From Alistipes sp. (GTDB taxonomy: Bacteria; Bacteroidota; Bacteroidia; Bacteroidales; Rikenellaceae), in contig JALENN010000010.1 of the NCBI GenBank assembly GCA_022767745.1, forward strand, positions 186,001 to 250,000: a stretch of 64,000 bases of DNA, written 5' to 3'. The notes under the pieces were generated by a model. The model was given only the letters and a program-made list of their open reading frames with translations. It was not told the DNA's origin and ran no database searches. Both the position numbers and the translations under genes were made by a program. Shown piece after piece: positions 45,822 to 54,565 of this stretch; the first letter of the stretch is position 1, and each line of letters starts with the position of its first letter.

Positions 45822-45885
45822 CATGTAAACGGCCGGCGGAGAGGCCGTCAACAACACAGCGGAAAACCGGCCCAAGCCCGTAAAA

Positions 45886-45918
45886 ACGGTAATAAGGATA
45901 TCAATATCCGTAAACCGT
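45886..45918. promoter_or_regulatory. Nested palindrome upstream of the TonB receptor
   Basis: ACGGT-aataa-GGATAT-ca-ATATCC-gtaa-ACCGT: two nested inverted repeats in 33 bp, ending 26 bp before the -7 box and so covering the region just upstream of -33. Either a repressor/activator operator or a structured DNA site; the regulator is unknown. Confidence 0.5.
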
Positions 45919-45944
45919 GTACGTGACGACACGCCGCGCCGCCA

Positions 45945-45952
45945 TAACTTTG
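45945..45952 (+). promoter_or_regulatory. -7 box TAACTTTG of the TonB receptor
   Basis: TAACTTTG fits TAnnTTTG, 81 bp before the ATG. No -33 TTG, which may mean an activator is needed. Confidence 0.55.
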
Positions 45953-46033
45953 CTCCGTCGGGCCGACCGCCACGAACCGTCGGGCAAACCACACCTCCGC
46001 CCGAAGCGGAGACCACAGCAACATAACACGACC

Positions 46034-47947
46034 ATGAAGCGAAGCATATACCTCACACTGACACTCGCCCTTGCCGCAATGGCGGCCTCGGCACAGCAAC
46101 CCCAACGCGCCGACTCGACCTCCACCGACGGCATACACCCCATCGACGAAGTGGTGGTTACGGGCACACGCAACCGTACCGACATCCGCCACCTGCCCCT
46201 GACCGTGACGTCGATCGACCGCACAGCCATCGAACGGTCGATGCAGCCCTCGCTGCTGCCTGTGCTCACCGAGCAGATACCGGGTCTGTTCATCACCTCG
46301 CGCGGAGTGATGGGCTACGGCGTATCGGGAGGCGCAGCCGGAGCCATGTCGCTGCGCGGACTGAGCGGCGGCGCAGGCCGCATGATGGTGCTCATCGACG
46401 GACACCCGCAGTACATGGGCCTTATGGGACACCCCATAGCCGACGCCTACCGTTCGGCCACGGCCGAGAGGGTCGAGGTGCTGCGCGGCCCGGCATCGGT
46501 GCTGTACGGGTCGAATGCCATGGGCGGCGTGGTGAACATCGTGACGCGGCAGATGGCCGGCGACGGCGTCAGCACAGATGTCGACCTGGGCTACGGATCG
46601 TACAACACGCTGCAGGCCGAGGCCACAAACCGCCTGCGCAAGGGACGCTTCACCTCGACGGTTGATGTCACCTACAACCGTACCGACGGCCACCGCCCCG
46701 ACATGGGCTTCGAGCAGGCTGGCGGCTTCGCCAAGCTGGGGTATGCCATATCGCAGGCATGGGAACTGCGCGCCGACGTCGATGTCACGCACTTCAATGC
46801 CTCGCAGCCCGGAAGCGTATCGGATGCGCTGCTCGATGCCGACCAGCGCATCACGCGCGGCATGACATCGATGGCAGTCGAGAACGACTACGGCACCACA
46901 TCGGGCGCCCTAAGCCTCTTCTACAACTGGGGCCGCCACCGCATAAACGACGGTCACGCGCCCGACGAGGCTCCGCTCGACTACCGTTTCAATTCGCGCG
47001 ACAGGATGCTGGGGGTGTCGCTCTACCAGAGCGTGCAGCTCTTCGCGGGCAACCGCCTTACGGCCGGTATCGACTACTACCGTTTCGGCGGCGAGGCGTG
47101 GAACCGATACGTCGAGGGCGAACAGGCCGGCCAGGAGTCGGAGATAGCCGACAAGACGGCCCACGAAGTGGCTGGTTACGTCGACTTCCGCCAGCACTTC
47201 GGGCGCATCGCCACCCTCGACGCGGGGTTGCGCGCCGACCACCACTCGCACATAGGTACCGAATGGGTGCTGCAGGCGGAACTCTCGTTCCACCTGCCCC
47301 GCGCCGTCGAGCTTAAGCTGTCGGCTGCCAAAGGGTTCCGCTATCCCACCATACGCGAGATGTACATGTTCCCGCCGCAGAACCCCGACCTGCAGCCCGA
47401 GCGCATGTGGAACTACGAGGTGTCGCTCTCGCAGCGTCTGCTCGGAGGCCGGTTCGCCTACGGCATCAACCTCTTCTACATCGACGGTAGCAACATGATC
47501 GTAGCCGTACCCCGCGAGGGCGCCACGCCGCTCAACATGAATACGGGCAAGATCGACAACGCCGGCGTAGAGCTTGAGGCGTCGTATAAGATAAGCGCCG
47601 CATGGCACGTCGCAGCCAACTACAGCTTCCTCCACATGGAGAATCCCGTCCTGGCCGCTCCCGAGCACAAGCTATACGCCGAAGGGCGCTTCTCGCGCGG
47701 CCGCTGGGATGTATCGTCGGGCATACAGTATGTGGCGGGCCTCTACACCGCCGTACCGACAAACGGCAAGGGAGAATACCGCACCGAGGACTTCGTGCTG
47801 TGGAACATACGTGCCTCATTCCGCATTGCCGACATGGTATCGTTGTGGGTGCGCGGCGAGAACCTCCTCGCACAGCGGTACGAGATAAACGCCGGATATC
47901 CCATGCCCCGCGCCACGGTGATGGGAGGCGTGAAGTTCAGTTTCTGA
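46034..47947 (+). CDS. TonB-dependent outer-membrane receptor
   Basis: A 637-residue receptor with a signal peptide (ending ASAQ), a TonB box (DEVVVTGTRN), a plug domain (LLPVLTEQIPGLFITSR, RMMVLIDGHPQY, VEVLRGPASVLYGSNAMGGVVNIVT) and a 22-strand type barrel ending in GVKFSF with the expected terminal Phe. It lacks the N-terminal carboxypeptidase-like domain and the SusD partner of glycan receptors, so a BtuB-, siderophore- or metal-type ligand is more likely. No cobalamin riboswitch was seen. Start: ATG after the promoter; the open frame extends upstream but through the promoter. Confidence 0.9.
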   Translation: MKRSIYLTLTLALAAMAASAQQPQRADSTSTDGIHPIDEVVVTGTRNRTDIRHLPLTVTSIDRTAIERSMQPSLLPVLTEQIPGLFITSRGVMGYGVSGGAAGAMSLRGLSGGAGRMMVLIDGHPQYMGLMGHPIADAYRSATAERVEVLRGPASVLYGSNAMGGVVNIVTRQMAGDGVSTDVDLGYGSYNTLQAEATNRLRKGRFTSTVDVTYNRTDGHRPDMGFEQAGGFAKLGYAISQAWELRADVDVTHFNASQPGSVSDALLDADQRITRGMTSMAVENDYGTTSGALSLFYNWGRHRINDGHAPDEAPLDYRFNSRDRMLGVSLYQSVQLFAGNRLTAGIDYYRFGGEAWNRYVEGEQAGQESEIADKTAHEVAGYVDFRQHFGRIATLDAGLRADHHSHIGTEWVLQAELSFHLPRAVELKLSAAKGFRYPTIREMYMFPPQNPDLQPERMWNYEVSLSQRLLGGRFAYGINLFYIDGSNMIVAVPREGATPLNMNTGKIDNAGVELEASYKISAAWHVAANYSFLHMENPVLAAPEHKLYAEGRFSRGRWDVSSGIQYVAGLYTAVPTNGKGEYRTEDFVLWNIRASFRIADMVSLWVRGENLLAQRYEINAGYPMPRATVMGGVKFSF

Positions 47948-48003
47948 AAAACGACGGGCACTAAAGGCCGCAAAATTTACGATTGAGACAAAATCCTGCG
48001 ATA

Positions 48004-48033
48004 ACGGCGGGTGGCGGTACCGTCACCCGCCGT
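48004..48033 (+). terminator. Hairpin after the TonB receptor gene
   Basis: 10-bp stem ACGGCGGGTG / CACCCGCCGT with a CGGTACCG-type inner palindrome in the loop. No T run follows, so a terminator role is uncertain. Confidence 0.4.
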
Positions 48034-48203
48034 GCCGTATCATAACGCGCGGATAAACAAGCTATTGCGCCGCACGGCTGAGCACATGCCCGCCGACTGC
48101 CATGCGGGCAACACGCCCCCAGAGGCCGTAGGCGGCCGCCTCCGTGCGTGGCAAAATATCACAAAAACCTATGCAAGAGTAGCATTTTGTACTTCTAAAT
48201 TCG

Positions 48204-48211
48204 TATATTTG
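48204..48211 (+). promoter_or_regulatory. -7 box TATATTTG before the DUF3825-like gene
   Basis: TATATTTG, 57 bp before the ATG. A TTG lies 14 bp upstream, shorter than usual. Confidence 0.5.
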
Positions 48212-48268
48212 TACCATCGGAAGCGCAACACCAACCAGCGGCCAAAACCGATATAATCGTTTGCAAGG

Positions 48269-49522
48269 ATGGAGATACGGAAATTAAGTTCTGAACTGAA
48301 GACAATCTACGACTCGATGTCGGGCACCGAAATCGAAGGTGCCGGCGGCGGATGGGTAAACATGGCGGGCTTCGGCCTCGAACTCTCGTGCAACGGCATA
48401 AACTACAAACACTACGGCTACGAAAAGCTGCGCACGTTCATTGAGTCGATGCCCGAGATGTTCGAGATCTACCGAGACGATTCGCTCCAGCCTCCCGTAT
48501 TCTATCTGCGCACGACGGAGGAGGCGATGCAGGACTCCGACTTTGCGCCGGACAATGAGCCGCAGCCGGTGACCGTAGTCCGACCGTCGGTGCCGAGGCT
48601 TGTCGACTGGGCATGGCTCGGGCACTTCCAGAGCGTCATGCAGGATCTGGCCGAGATGGCCATCGAAGAGTCTTGGGACTTCGAGACGCCGCAGGGACGC
48701 AACTACTCGATACTGATAAACTACCTCACATACACATTCGCCAAGATATACGACGAGGGCAAGATAGCCTACTCCGACGACGGCCGCTGGGCCGCTTTCA
48801 ACACGGGTCTCGTAACGAAGGTCTACAAACCGATATTCGCCCTCTTCGACAAGAACCGCAACGAAGGACAGCAGGAGTGGCATCTGTACGACTTCTGCGT
48901 CGAGGGCGAGGAGCGTGCGGGCAAGATCCTCGTGAGCGAGTTCGCCATACAGCCCGAGCCGGCACAATATTTCAATTCGATATACGACGTGCAGCAGGGT
49001 GTGCCGTCGCTCGACCACCGTCACATCATAATCGAGCGTCTCGAACGCTACCCCTACCGCATACTCAAGGAGTTCGCCCCCGAGGGCTTCGACATGATAC
49101 GTCCCGAGAACCTCACCGACGGTCAGCGCGCGGCATTCTTCCGCAGGCTGAAGAGCGCACTCGAAAACGACGTCAACAGCTACAACCGCTTCAAGGACAA
49201 GATCGACAGCGCCGTACAGCTGGCCGTAAAACGCGTACAGTGGAACTACAAATCAGCCATACCGATGTACTACCCCAAGACGCGAAGCATGTGTCTGCTG
49301 CTGCCGCTCTGCCTCAAGGACCAGCAGCATGTCGACCTGGCGCTCGTGGTGTCGAAGGGCAAGAGCGGCCGCTATCAGGGCGAAACCATATACCCGCTCG
49401 ACTGGGCCTACCGCAACGCCCGCCTCGTATGCCGCCCCGACAGCGACTGGCTCGCAGCACGGTCGATACACACCTCATCGGAGAATCCCGACGAACGCCG
49501 CCCGGGCCGCTTCCAGCGTTAA
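48269..49522 (+). CDS. OST-HTH/LOTUS-like plus DUF3825-like protein
   Basis: A 417-residue cytosolic protein. Residues about 20-85 (GWVNMAGFGLEL, then GINYKHYGYEKLRTFIESMP and FEIY) resemble an OST-HTH/LOTUS domain, which binds RNA in other proteins. After a short linker, residues about 115-400 fit DUF3825: WDWAWLGHF-like start (VDWAWLGHFQSVMQDLAEMA), NYLTYTFAKIYDEGKIAY, GRWAAFNTGLVTKVYKPIFALF, and late PMYYPKTRSMCLLLPLCL with DLALVV. DUF3825 function is unknown; the combination suggests RNA handling. Single gene with its own promoter and terminator. Family names rest on my recognition alone. Confidence 0.7.
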   Translation: MEIRKLSSELKTIYDSMSGTEIEGAGGGWVNMAGFGLELSCNGINYKHYGYEKLRTFIESMPEMFEIYRDDSLQPPVFYLRTTEEAMQDSDFAPDNEPQPVTVVRPSVPRLVDWAWLGHFQSVMQDLAEMAIEESWDFETPQGRNYSILINYLTYTFAKIYDEGKIAYSDDGRWAAFNTGLVTKVYKPIFALFDKNRNEGQQEWHLYDFCVEGEERAGKILVSEFAIQPEPAQYFNSIYDVQQGVPSLDHRHIIIERLERYPYRILKEFAPEGFDMIRPENLTDGQRAAFFRRLKSALENDVNSYNRFKDKIDSAVQLAVKRVQWNYKSAIPMYYPKTRSMCLLLPLCLKDQQHVDLALVVSKGKSGRYQGETIYPLDWAYRNARLVCRPDSDWLAARSIHTSSENPDERRPGRFQR

Positions 49523-49545
49523 CTGACGGCATCAATAGATATAGA

Positions 49546-49585
49546 AAGCGGAGACAGACCGAATCTGTCTCCGCTTCCGTTTTTT
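49546..49585. terminator. Terminator between convergent genes
   Basis: 13-bp stem AAGCGGAGACAGA / TCTGTCTCCGCTT, 5-nt loop, then TTTTTT three bases later on the plus strand. The stem may also stop minus-strand rsmA transcripts. Confidence 0.85.
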
Positions 49586-49596
49586 GCTACATCCAT

Positions 49597-50406
49597 TTAT
49601 TGTTCCGACGCCGCGCCACGCTCTTGCAGGCGTCCGTCGACCCACTGCGTAAGCTCCACAAAGTCTGCTACGGACAGTTGCTCGGCACGCATCGTGAAGA
49701 AACGGTGCTCCTCGCCCAGGTCGCCGAAGACCGCCCGCAGCGAGTTGCGCAGCATCTTGCGGCGCTGCCCGAACGACGCCTTTACCACCTTCACAAAGAG
49801 ACGCTCGTCGCAATCGAGCGACCTCACACCGTTGCGGCGCAACCGTATAACGGCGCTCTTCACCTTCGGGGGCGGATTAAACACCTTCTCGCCCACGGTA
49901 AAGAGGTACTCTATGTCGTACCACGCCTGCAGCAGTACGCTCAAGATGCCATAATCGCGCGACCCGGGAGGCTCGGCCAGACGCACGGCCACCTCGCGCT
50001 GTATCATCCCGACACACTCGGGAACAAGGTCGCGGTTCTCGATTATCTTGAAGAATATCTGCGACGATATGTTATAGGGGAAATTGCCTATCACGCGCAC
50101 CCCGCCGCCGAAACGCTCGCGCATGTCCATCTTAAGGAAATCGCCCTCGATGAGGCGCGGCGCAAAGTCGGGATAGTGTTCGTGGAGATACTCCACGCTC
50201 TCGGCATCGATCTCGGCGCCGTAGGTCACGATATCGTCGCGCTGCAGCAGGAACTGCGTCAGCACACCCATACCGCACCCTACCTCCAGCACCGTGGCCG
50301 GGCACTCGGCCGTGCCGCCGCCGAGCGACGAGGCGATCTTGCGCGCTATGTTCAGATCGGTCAGGAAGTGCTGACCCAATGCTTTTTTGGCTCTTACTTG
50401 ATCCAT
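49597..50406 (-). CDS. rsmA: 16S rRNA dimethyladenosine transferase
   Basis: A 269-residue SAM enzyme (KsgA) that dimethylates two adjacent adenosines in helix 45. Begins MDQVRAKKALGQHFLTDLNI; SAM motif VLEVGCGMG near residue 41; catalytic GNFPYNISSQI; C-terminal PPPKVKSAVIRL. The start MDQVRAKK was chosen over an upstream open frame that has no family match. A TACCTTTG box lies only 7 bp before the ATG. Confidence 0.95.
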   Translation of the reverse strand: MDQVRAKKALGQHFLTDLNIARKIASSLGGGTAECPATVLEVGCGMGVLTQFLLQRDDIVTYGAEIDAESVEYLHEHYPDFAPRLIEGDFLKMDMRERFGGGVRVIGNFPYNISSQIFFKIIENRDLVPECVGMIQREVAVRLAEPPGSRDYGILSVLLQAWYDIEYLFTVGEKVFNPPPKVKSAVIRLRRNGVRSLDCDERLFVKVVKASFGQRRKMLRNSLRAVFGDLGEEHRFFTMRAEQLSVADFVELTQWVDGRLQERGAASEQ

Positions 50407-50515
50407 ACGCGACAAAGGTACGAAAATCGGCCGTAAAACCTCGTTCCAGAGCCGTTTTATTACGACCCGCACGCATGACGCGCGGTTCCGCACGGCCGGA
50501 ATCATGCAAATACGC

Positions 50516-50812
50516 TTATCGGCGCGATGCCTCGCGCACCAGCCGCACGACCCACCGCACCCACACATAGGCCAGCAGCGGGGCCACAACAACCACGGCA
50601 CGGTTGTAGTGCCACGCCCCGACAGGGTCCATGTAGGCCAGCGATGCCAGCGCCCGTGTCATGCCACACCCGGGGCACTCATGCCCCGTTATGTTGCGGA
50701 TGAGGCACAGCGGATGCTCCTCGGAGAATATCCACTCGCGCGGGAGCAGATATACCGCCAACGGCAACAGCGCCACCACCGCCGCACGCCAGTATCGCAA
50801 CATGCGCGGCAC
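50516..50812 (-). CDS. DUF2752 small membrane protein
   Basis: A 98-residue membrane protein with two or three hydrophobic segments and the DUF2752 signature HECPGCGMTRAL. Function unknown; the Cys pair could bind metal. It starts 11 bp after the TM2 gene, and the two are often found together in Bacteroidota, probably as one transcript. Confidence 0.85.
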   Translation of the reverse strand: MPRMLRYWRAAVVALLPLAVYLLPREWIFSEEHPLCLIRNITGHECPGCGMTRALASLAYMDPVGAWHYNRAVVVVAPLLAYVWVRWVVRLVREASRR

Positions 50813-50823
50813 CGGGCACGCGT

Positions 50824-51141
50824 TTAGTTGTTACGCACGATCTTGCCCTCGCTGTCCTTGTAGCTGCCGCAGAGGATCATGATAAAATCGACCAGCGTCC
50901 AGATACCGCATCCACCCAGCGTGATGAGCTGTACGACGCCGATAACGGTCTTGCCTACATAGAAGCTGTGAATACCCAGCGTACCGAGGAAAAAGCACAG
51001 CAGCAGCGTGGTAAGCCAATCCTTGGGGCTCTTGTTGGGATCAGCAGGAGCCATATCCTTAAGCGGGCTGCCGCAATAGGGGCACGCCTGTGCCGCATCT
51101 GAAATCTGACGTCCGCAGTCCTTGCAATAGATCAATCCCAT
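50824..51141 (-). CDS. TM2 domain protein with zinc ribbon
   Basis: A 105-residue protein. N-terminal zinc ribbon (YCKDCGRQISDAAQACPYCGS), a short linker, then a TM2 domain of two membrane segments (LLLCFFLGTLGIHSFYVGKT, VVQLITLGGCGIWTLVDFIM). Function unknown. It has a well-spaced promoter about 90 bp upstream. Confidence 0.9.
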   Translation of the reverse strand: MGLIYCKDCGRQISDAAQACPYCGSPLKDMAPADPNKSPKDWLTTLLLCFFLGTLGIHSFYVGKTVIGVVQLITLGGCGIWTLVDFIMILCGSYKDSEGKIVRNN

Positions 51142-51232
51142 AACTCATTAATTTTAACAGTTATACATTCCCCTGCACTACCACAACCGCATAAACCGGG
51201 AACGGGGGCAGACACAGAGGCGATTACGGAAA

Positions 51233-51263
51233 CAAATATATAGATAAATTTAATATTATGCAA
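51233..51263 (-). promoter_or_regulatory. Promoter of the TM2-DUF2752 genes
   Basis: Minus strand: TTG (51261-51263), 20 bp, TATATTTG (51233-51240). Confidence 0.75.
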
Positions 51264-51392
51264 TACAAAATAGCTGTAAGGTATTAAAATTTTTCCTGTT
51301 CGGCCTCTTTTCGCACAACTGCACCGCACGTATGCAACTCTCTTGGGTACAATCCGCACTGTCCCACACTGCCGCCAAAATACAACCTCTGC

Positions 51393-51431
51393 AAAAAAGA
51401 ACGGATGGGTGAACAAGCGTCCACCCATCCG
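51393..51431 (-). terminator. Terminator of recQ
   Basis: Minus-strand stem CGGATGGGTG / CACCCATCCG, 10-nt loop, followed by TTCTTTTTT. Confidence 0.88.
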
Positions 51432-51452
51432 CCGTATGAAATCGAAAACCGA

Positions 51453-53645
51453 TCAGTTACCCGCCTCACAGAGGAACTTTATACGCACGAGGCGTATCTC
51501 CTCCTCGGTATAGTCCGATCCGAGCTCCTCGACTGCGGCATCGAGCGAATCGCTCTCAGCATCCTCCTTGAAGTAAAGGTATATGTTCTCGGCCTTGTCG
51601 TCGTCCATATACTGCTCGATGTAGTACGATATGTCGAGTTTGGTACCCGAATTCACGATACCCTCGATATCGGTGAGCAGCTCGTCGAAGTCGAGATTCT
51701 TGGCACGCGCAATATCCTCGAAGTCCATCTTGCGGTCGATAGCCTGAATGATGAATATCTTGTTGCCCGACTTGTTGGCCACCGACTTTACGACCATATC
51801 CTGCGGGCGGACGATCTCCTTCTCCTCGACGTAAGCCTTGATCAGCTTGATAAACTCCTCGCCGAACTTCTTGGCCTTGCCGACGCCCACGCCCGTAATA
51901 TTCTGCATCTCCTCGATGGTGACGGGGTACTGAATGGCCATATCCTCCAGCGACGGATCCTGGAATATGACGAACGGCGGCAGGTCGTGCTTCTTGGCCA
52001 CCTTCTTGCGCAGATCCTTGAGCATGGCGTAGAGCTCCTCGTCGGCAGCGCCCTTACCCATTGACGCCGACATTGCCTCCTCTTCCTTCTCCTCCTCGTC
52101 GTAGTTGTGGTCGAGAGTGATGCTCACGGGACCCGGAGAAGCGATGTATGCCCGACCCTTGTCGTTGACCGAGATCAGGCCGTAGTTCTCGATGCTCTTG
52201 TCGATAAGGCCCATGATAAGGCCCTGACGGATGACGGCGCCCCAGAAGCGGGCATCGTGATCCTCACCCGCGCCGAACCACTTGAGTTTGTTGTGACCGT
52301 AGCTCTTCACCTGAGCCGTAACCTTGCCCGTAAGCACCGCCACAAGGTGGTCGATCTTGAACTTGTCGCCTATGGCCGACAGCGCCTCGAGTGCCATCTT
52401 CATCTGCTGGCTTGCCTCGATCTTGGGCTTGGGGTTTACGCAGTTGTCGCAGCAGCCGCAATTGGGCTCGGTGTACTCCTCGCCAAAGTAGTGCAGCAGC
52501 GTCTTGCGGCGGCACATCGAACTCTCGGCATACGATACCGTCTCGAGCAGAAGCAGCTTTCCGATCTCCTGCTCGGCAAGCGGCTTGCCCTGCATGAACT
52601 TCTCGAGTTTCTGTATATCCTTGTAGCTGTAGAAGGCAAGGCAGTGGCCCTCGCCGCCGTCACGGCCGGCGCGGCCCGTCTCCTGATAGTAGCCTTCAAG
52701 CGACTTGGGTATGTCGTAGTGGATGACGTAGCGTACATCGGGTTTGTCGATACCCATACCGAAGGCTATCGTCGCCACGATAACATCGACACGCTCCATA
52801 AGGAAGTCGTCCTGATTGTTGGCGCGCGTCTGCGCATCCATGCCGGCATGGTATGCCAGCGCCTTGATGCCGTTGGCCACGAGCAGCTCGGCCAGCTCCT
52901 CGACCTTCTTGCGGCTGAGGCAGTAGATGATGCCGCTCTTACCCTCGCGCTGCTTGATGAAGCGGATGATGTCGCGCTCGACATCGAACTTGGGGCGTAT
53001 CTCATAGAAGAGGTTCGGACGGTTGAACGACGACTTGAACACCGTGGCGTCAACCATGCCGAGATTCTTCTGTATATCCATCTGCACCTTGGGCGTAGCC
53101 GTCGCCGTAAGGGCGATGAGCGGCGCCTGGCCGATATCGTTTATGATGGGACGTATACGGCGGTACTCGGGACGGAAGTCGTGACCCCACTCCGAGATAC
53201 AGTGCGCCTCGTCGATGGCATAGAACGAGATCTTTATCTTGCGCAGGAACGCCACGTTGTCCTCCTTGGTGAGCGACTCGGGAGCAAAATAGAGCAATTT
53301 TGTCTTTCCTGCCAACACGTCGCTGCGCACCTGGTTGATTGCGGTCTTGTTGAGCGACGAATTGAGGAAATGCGCTATGCCCGACTCGGTGGAGAAGGTA
53401 CGCATGGCATCGACCTGGTTTTTCATCAGGGCGATAAGGGGCGAGATTATGATGGCCACGCCGTCCATAAGCAACGCAGGCAACTGGTAGCACAACGATT
53501 TACCGCCTCCGGTAGGCATCAGCACGAACGTGTCGCGTCCGGCCAACAGATTACGTATAACAGCCTCCTGGTTACCCTTGAACGAGGTAAAACCGAAGTA
53601 CTCCTTGAGCTTGTCGTACAAAACGTCGTTATCCTGCTCCATCAT
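51453..53645 (-). CDS. recQ: ATP-dependent DNA helicase RecQ
   Basis: A 730-residue superfamily II helicase for recombination and repair. Walker A MPTGGGKSLCYQLPAL, DEAH-type box YAIDEAHCISEWGHDFRPEY, helicase C motif YYQETGRAGRDG, zinc-binding Cys cluster (CRRKTLLHYFGEE, CGCCDNC), winged-helix RQC region and an HRDC-like domain (PVTIEEMQNITGVGVGKAKKF), followed by about 100 extra residues. The start was set at MMEQDNDVLYDKL; an ATG seven codons upstream also fits the frame. Confidence 0.95.
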   Translation of the reverse strand: MMEQDNDVLYDKLKEYFGFTSFKGNQEAVIRNLLAGRDTFVLMPTGGGKSLCYQLPALLMDGVAIIISPLIALMKNQVDAMRTFSTESGIAHFLNSSLNKTAINQVRSDVLAGKTKLLYFAPESLTKEDNVAFLRKIKISFYAIDEAHCISEWGHDFRPEYRRIRPIINDIGQAPLIALTATATPKVQMDIQKNLGMVDATVFKSSFNRPNLFYEIRPKFDVERDIIRFIKQREGKSGIIYCLSRKKVEELAELLVANGIKALAYHAGMDAQTRANNQDDFLMERVDVIVATIAFGMGIDKPDVRYVIHYDIPKSLEGYYQETGRAGRDGGEGHCLAFYSYKDIQKLEKFMQGKPLAEQEIGKLLLLETVSYAESSMCRRKTLLHYFGEEYTEPNCGCCDNCVNPKPKIEASQQMKMALEALSAIGDKFKIDHLVAVLTGKVTAQVKSYGHNKLKWFGAGEDHDARFWGAVIRQGLIMGLIDKSIENYGLISVNDKGRAYIASPGPVSITLDHNYDEEEKEEEAMSASMGKGAADEELYAMLKDLRKKVAKKHDLPPFVIFQDPSLEDMAIQYPVTIEEMQNITGVGVGKAKKFGEEFIKLIKAYVEEKEIVRPQDMVVKSVANKSGNKIFIIQAIDRKMDFEDIARAKNLDFDELLTDIEGIVNSGTKLDISYYIEQYMDDDKAENIYLYFKEDAESDSLDAAVEELGSDYTEEEIRLVRIKFLCEAGN

Positions 53646-53722
53646 TGTCAGTGCTTTATGGGGCAACGTGCCGCCAAAAGGGAAATTTTATGTAAAGATA
53701 AACCTTTTTTCGGAAAAAATGA

Positions 53723-53730
53723 TAACTTTG
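53723..53730 (+). promoter_or_regulatory. -7 box TAACTTTG of the lptB operon
   Basis: TAACTTTG, 19 bp before lptB, in AT-rich sequence. No TTG at the usual distance. Confidence 0.55.
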
Positions 53731-53749
53731 TAAAAAATTTATCGGGTAT

Positions 53750-54556
53750 ATGCGCCTGTTCACAAGCGAGCTGGTAAAGAAATACAAATCACGCACGGTG
53801 GTGGATCACGTCACCATTGACGTCAACCAGGGCGAGATCGTGGGACTGCTTGGCCCCAACGGCGCCGGAAAGACCACTACCTTTTATATGATTGTGGGTC
53901 TGATCACCCCCAACGAGGGTCAGATATTCCTAGAGAAGGACGACAAGAGCGTCATCGAGCTCACCAACGAGCCCGTCTACCGACGCGCGCAGATGGGTGT
54001 GGGATACCTCGCACAGGAGGCGTCGGTATTCCGCCGCCTTAGTGTCGAGGACAACATACGCGCCGTTCTCGAGATGACCACCTACAGCAAAGAGTACCAG
54101 CAGGAGCGCTGCGAATCCCTCATCGAGGAGTTCCGCCTGCAGAAGGTACGCAAGAGCCTCGGCATACAGCTCTCGGGAGGCGAGCGCCGCCGTACCGAGA
54201 TCGCCCGCGCCGTGGCCATCAACCCCGCGTTCATACTCCTCGACGAACCCTTTGCGGGCGTCGACCCCATCGCCGTGGAGGATATACAGAGCATCGTGGC
54301 CACGCTCAAGAACAAGAACATCGGCGTCATAATCACCGACCATAACGTCGACGAGACGCTGGCTATCACCGACCGCACGTACCTGCTCTACGAGGGACGC
54401 ATCCTCAAGACCGGTACGGCCGAGGACCTGGCCAACGACGAGATGGTGCGAAAGGTATACCTGGGCAAGAACTTCCAGCTGCGCTACAACCACGTCACCG
54501 CGGCCCAGCAGCCCAAACCCGACGAACGACAACAGGACAACCAAAAACAAGACTAA
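53750..54556 (+). CDS. lptB: LPS export ABC transporter ATP-binding protein
   Basis: A 268-residue ATPase that powers LptFG extraction of LPS from the inner membrane. Walker A GPNGAGKTTTF near residue 36, signature LSGGERRRTEIARA, Walker B FILLDEPFAGVDPIA, and the H-loop ITDHNVDETL. The last 25 residues are a Gln/Lys-rich tail. First gene of a six-gene run with aroA 9 bp downstream. Confidence 0.95.
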   Translation: MRLFTSELVKKYKSRTVVDHVTIDVNQGEIVGLLGPNGAGKTTTFYMIVGLITPNEGQIFLEKDDKSVIELTNEPVYRRAQMGVGYLAQEASVFRRLSVEDNIRAVLEMTTYSKEYQQERCESLIEEFRLQKVRKSLGIQLSGGERRRTEIARAVAINPAFILLDEPFAGVDPIAVEDIQSIVATLKNKNIGVIITDHNVDETLAITDRTYLLYEGRILKTGTAEDLANDEMVRKVYLGKNFQLRYNHVTAAQQPKPDERQQDNQKQD

Positions 54557-54565
54557 ACGATACAT

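Larger units (their letters stand above)
47948..48268 (+). other. 321-bp gap after the TonB receptor
   Basis: Holds a hairpin at 48004-48033 and a -7 box at 48204-48211. The middle part (48040-48180) is GC-rich with small inverted repeats but no convincing gene or RNA. Confidence 0.55.
51142..51452 (-). other. 311-bp gap between recQ and the TM2 gene
   Basis: Holds the TM2 promoter (51233-51263), an AT-rich stretch (51230-51295) and the recQ terminator (51393-51431). A 98-codon open frame at 51132-51428 crosses the promoter and is not protein-like. Confidence 0.65.

Noticed and set aside
45820..46033. Cobalamin riboswitch before the TonB receptor
   Set aside because: No B12-box-like element in the leader; the palindrome is upstream of the promoter, thus not in the RNA.
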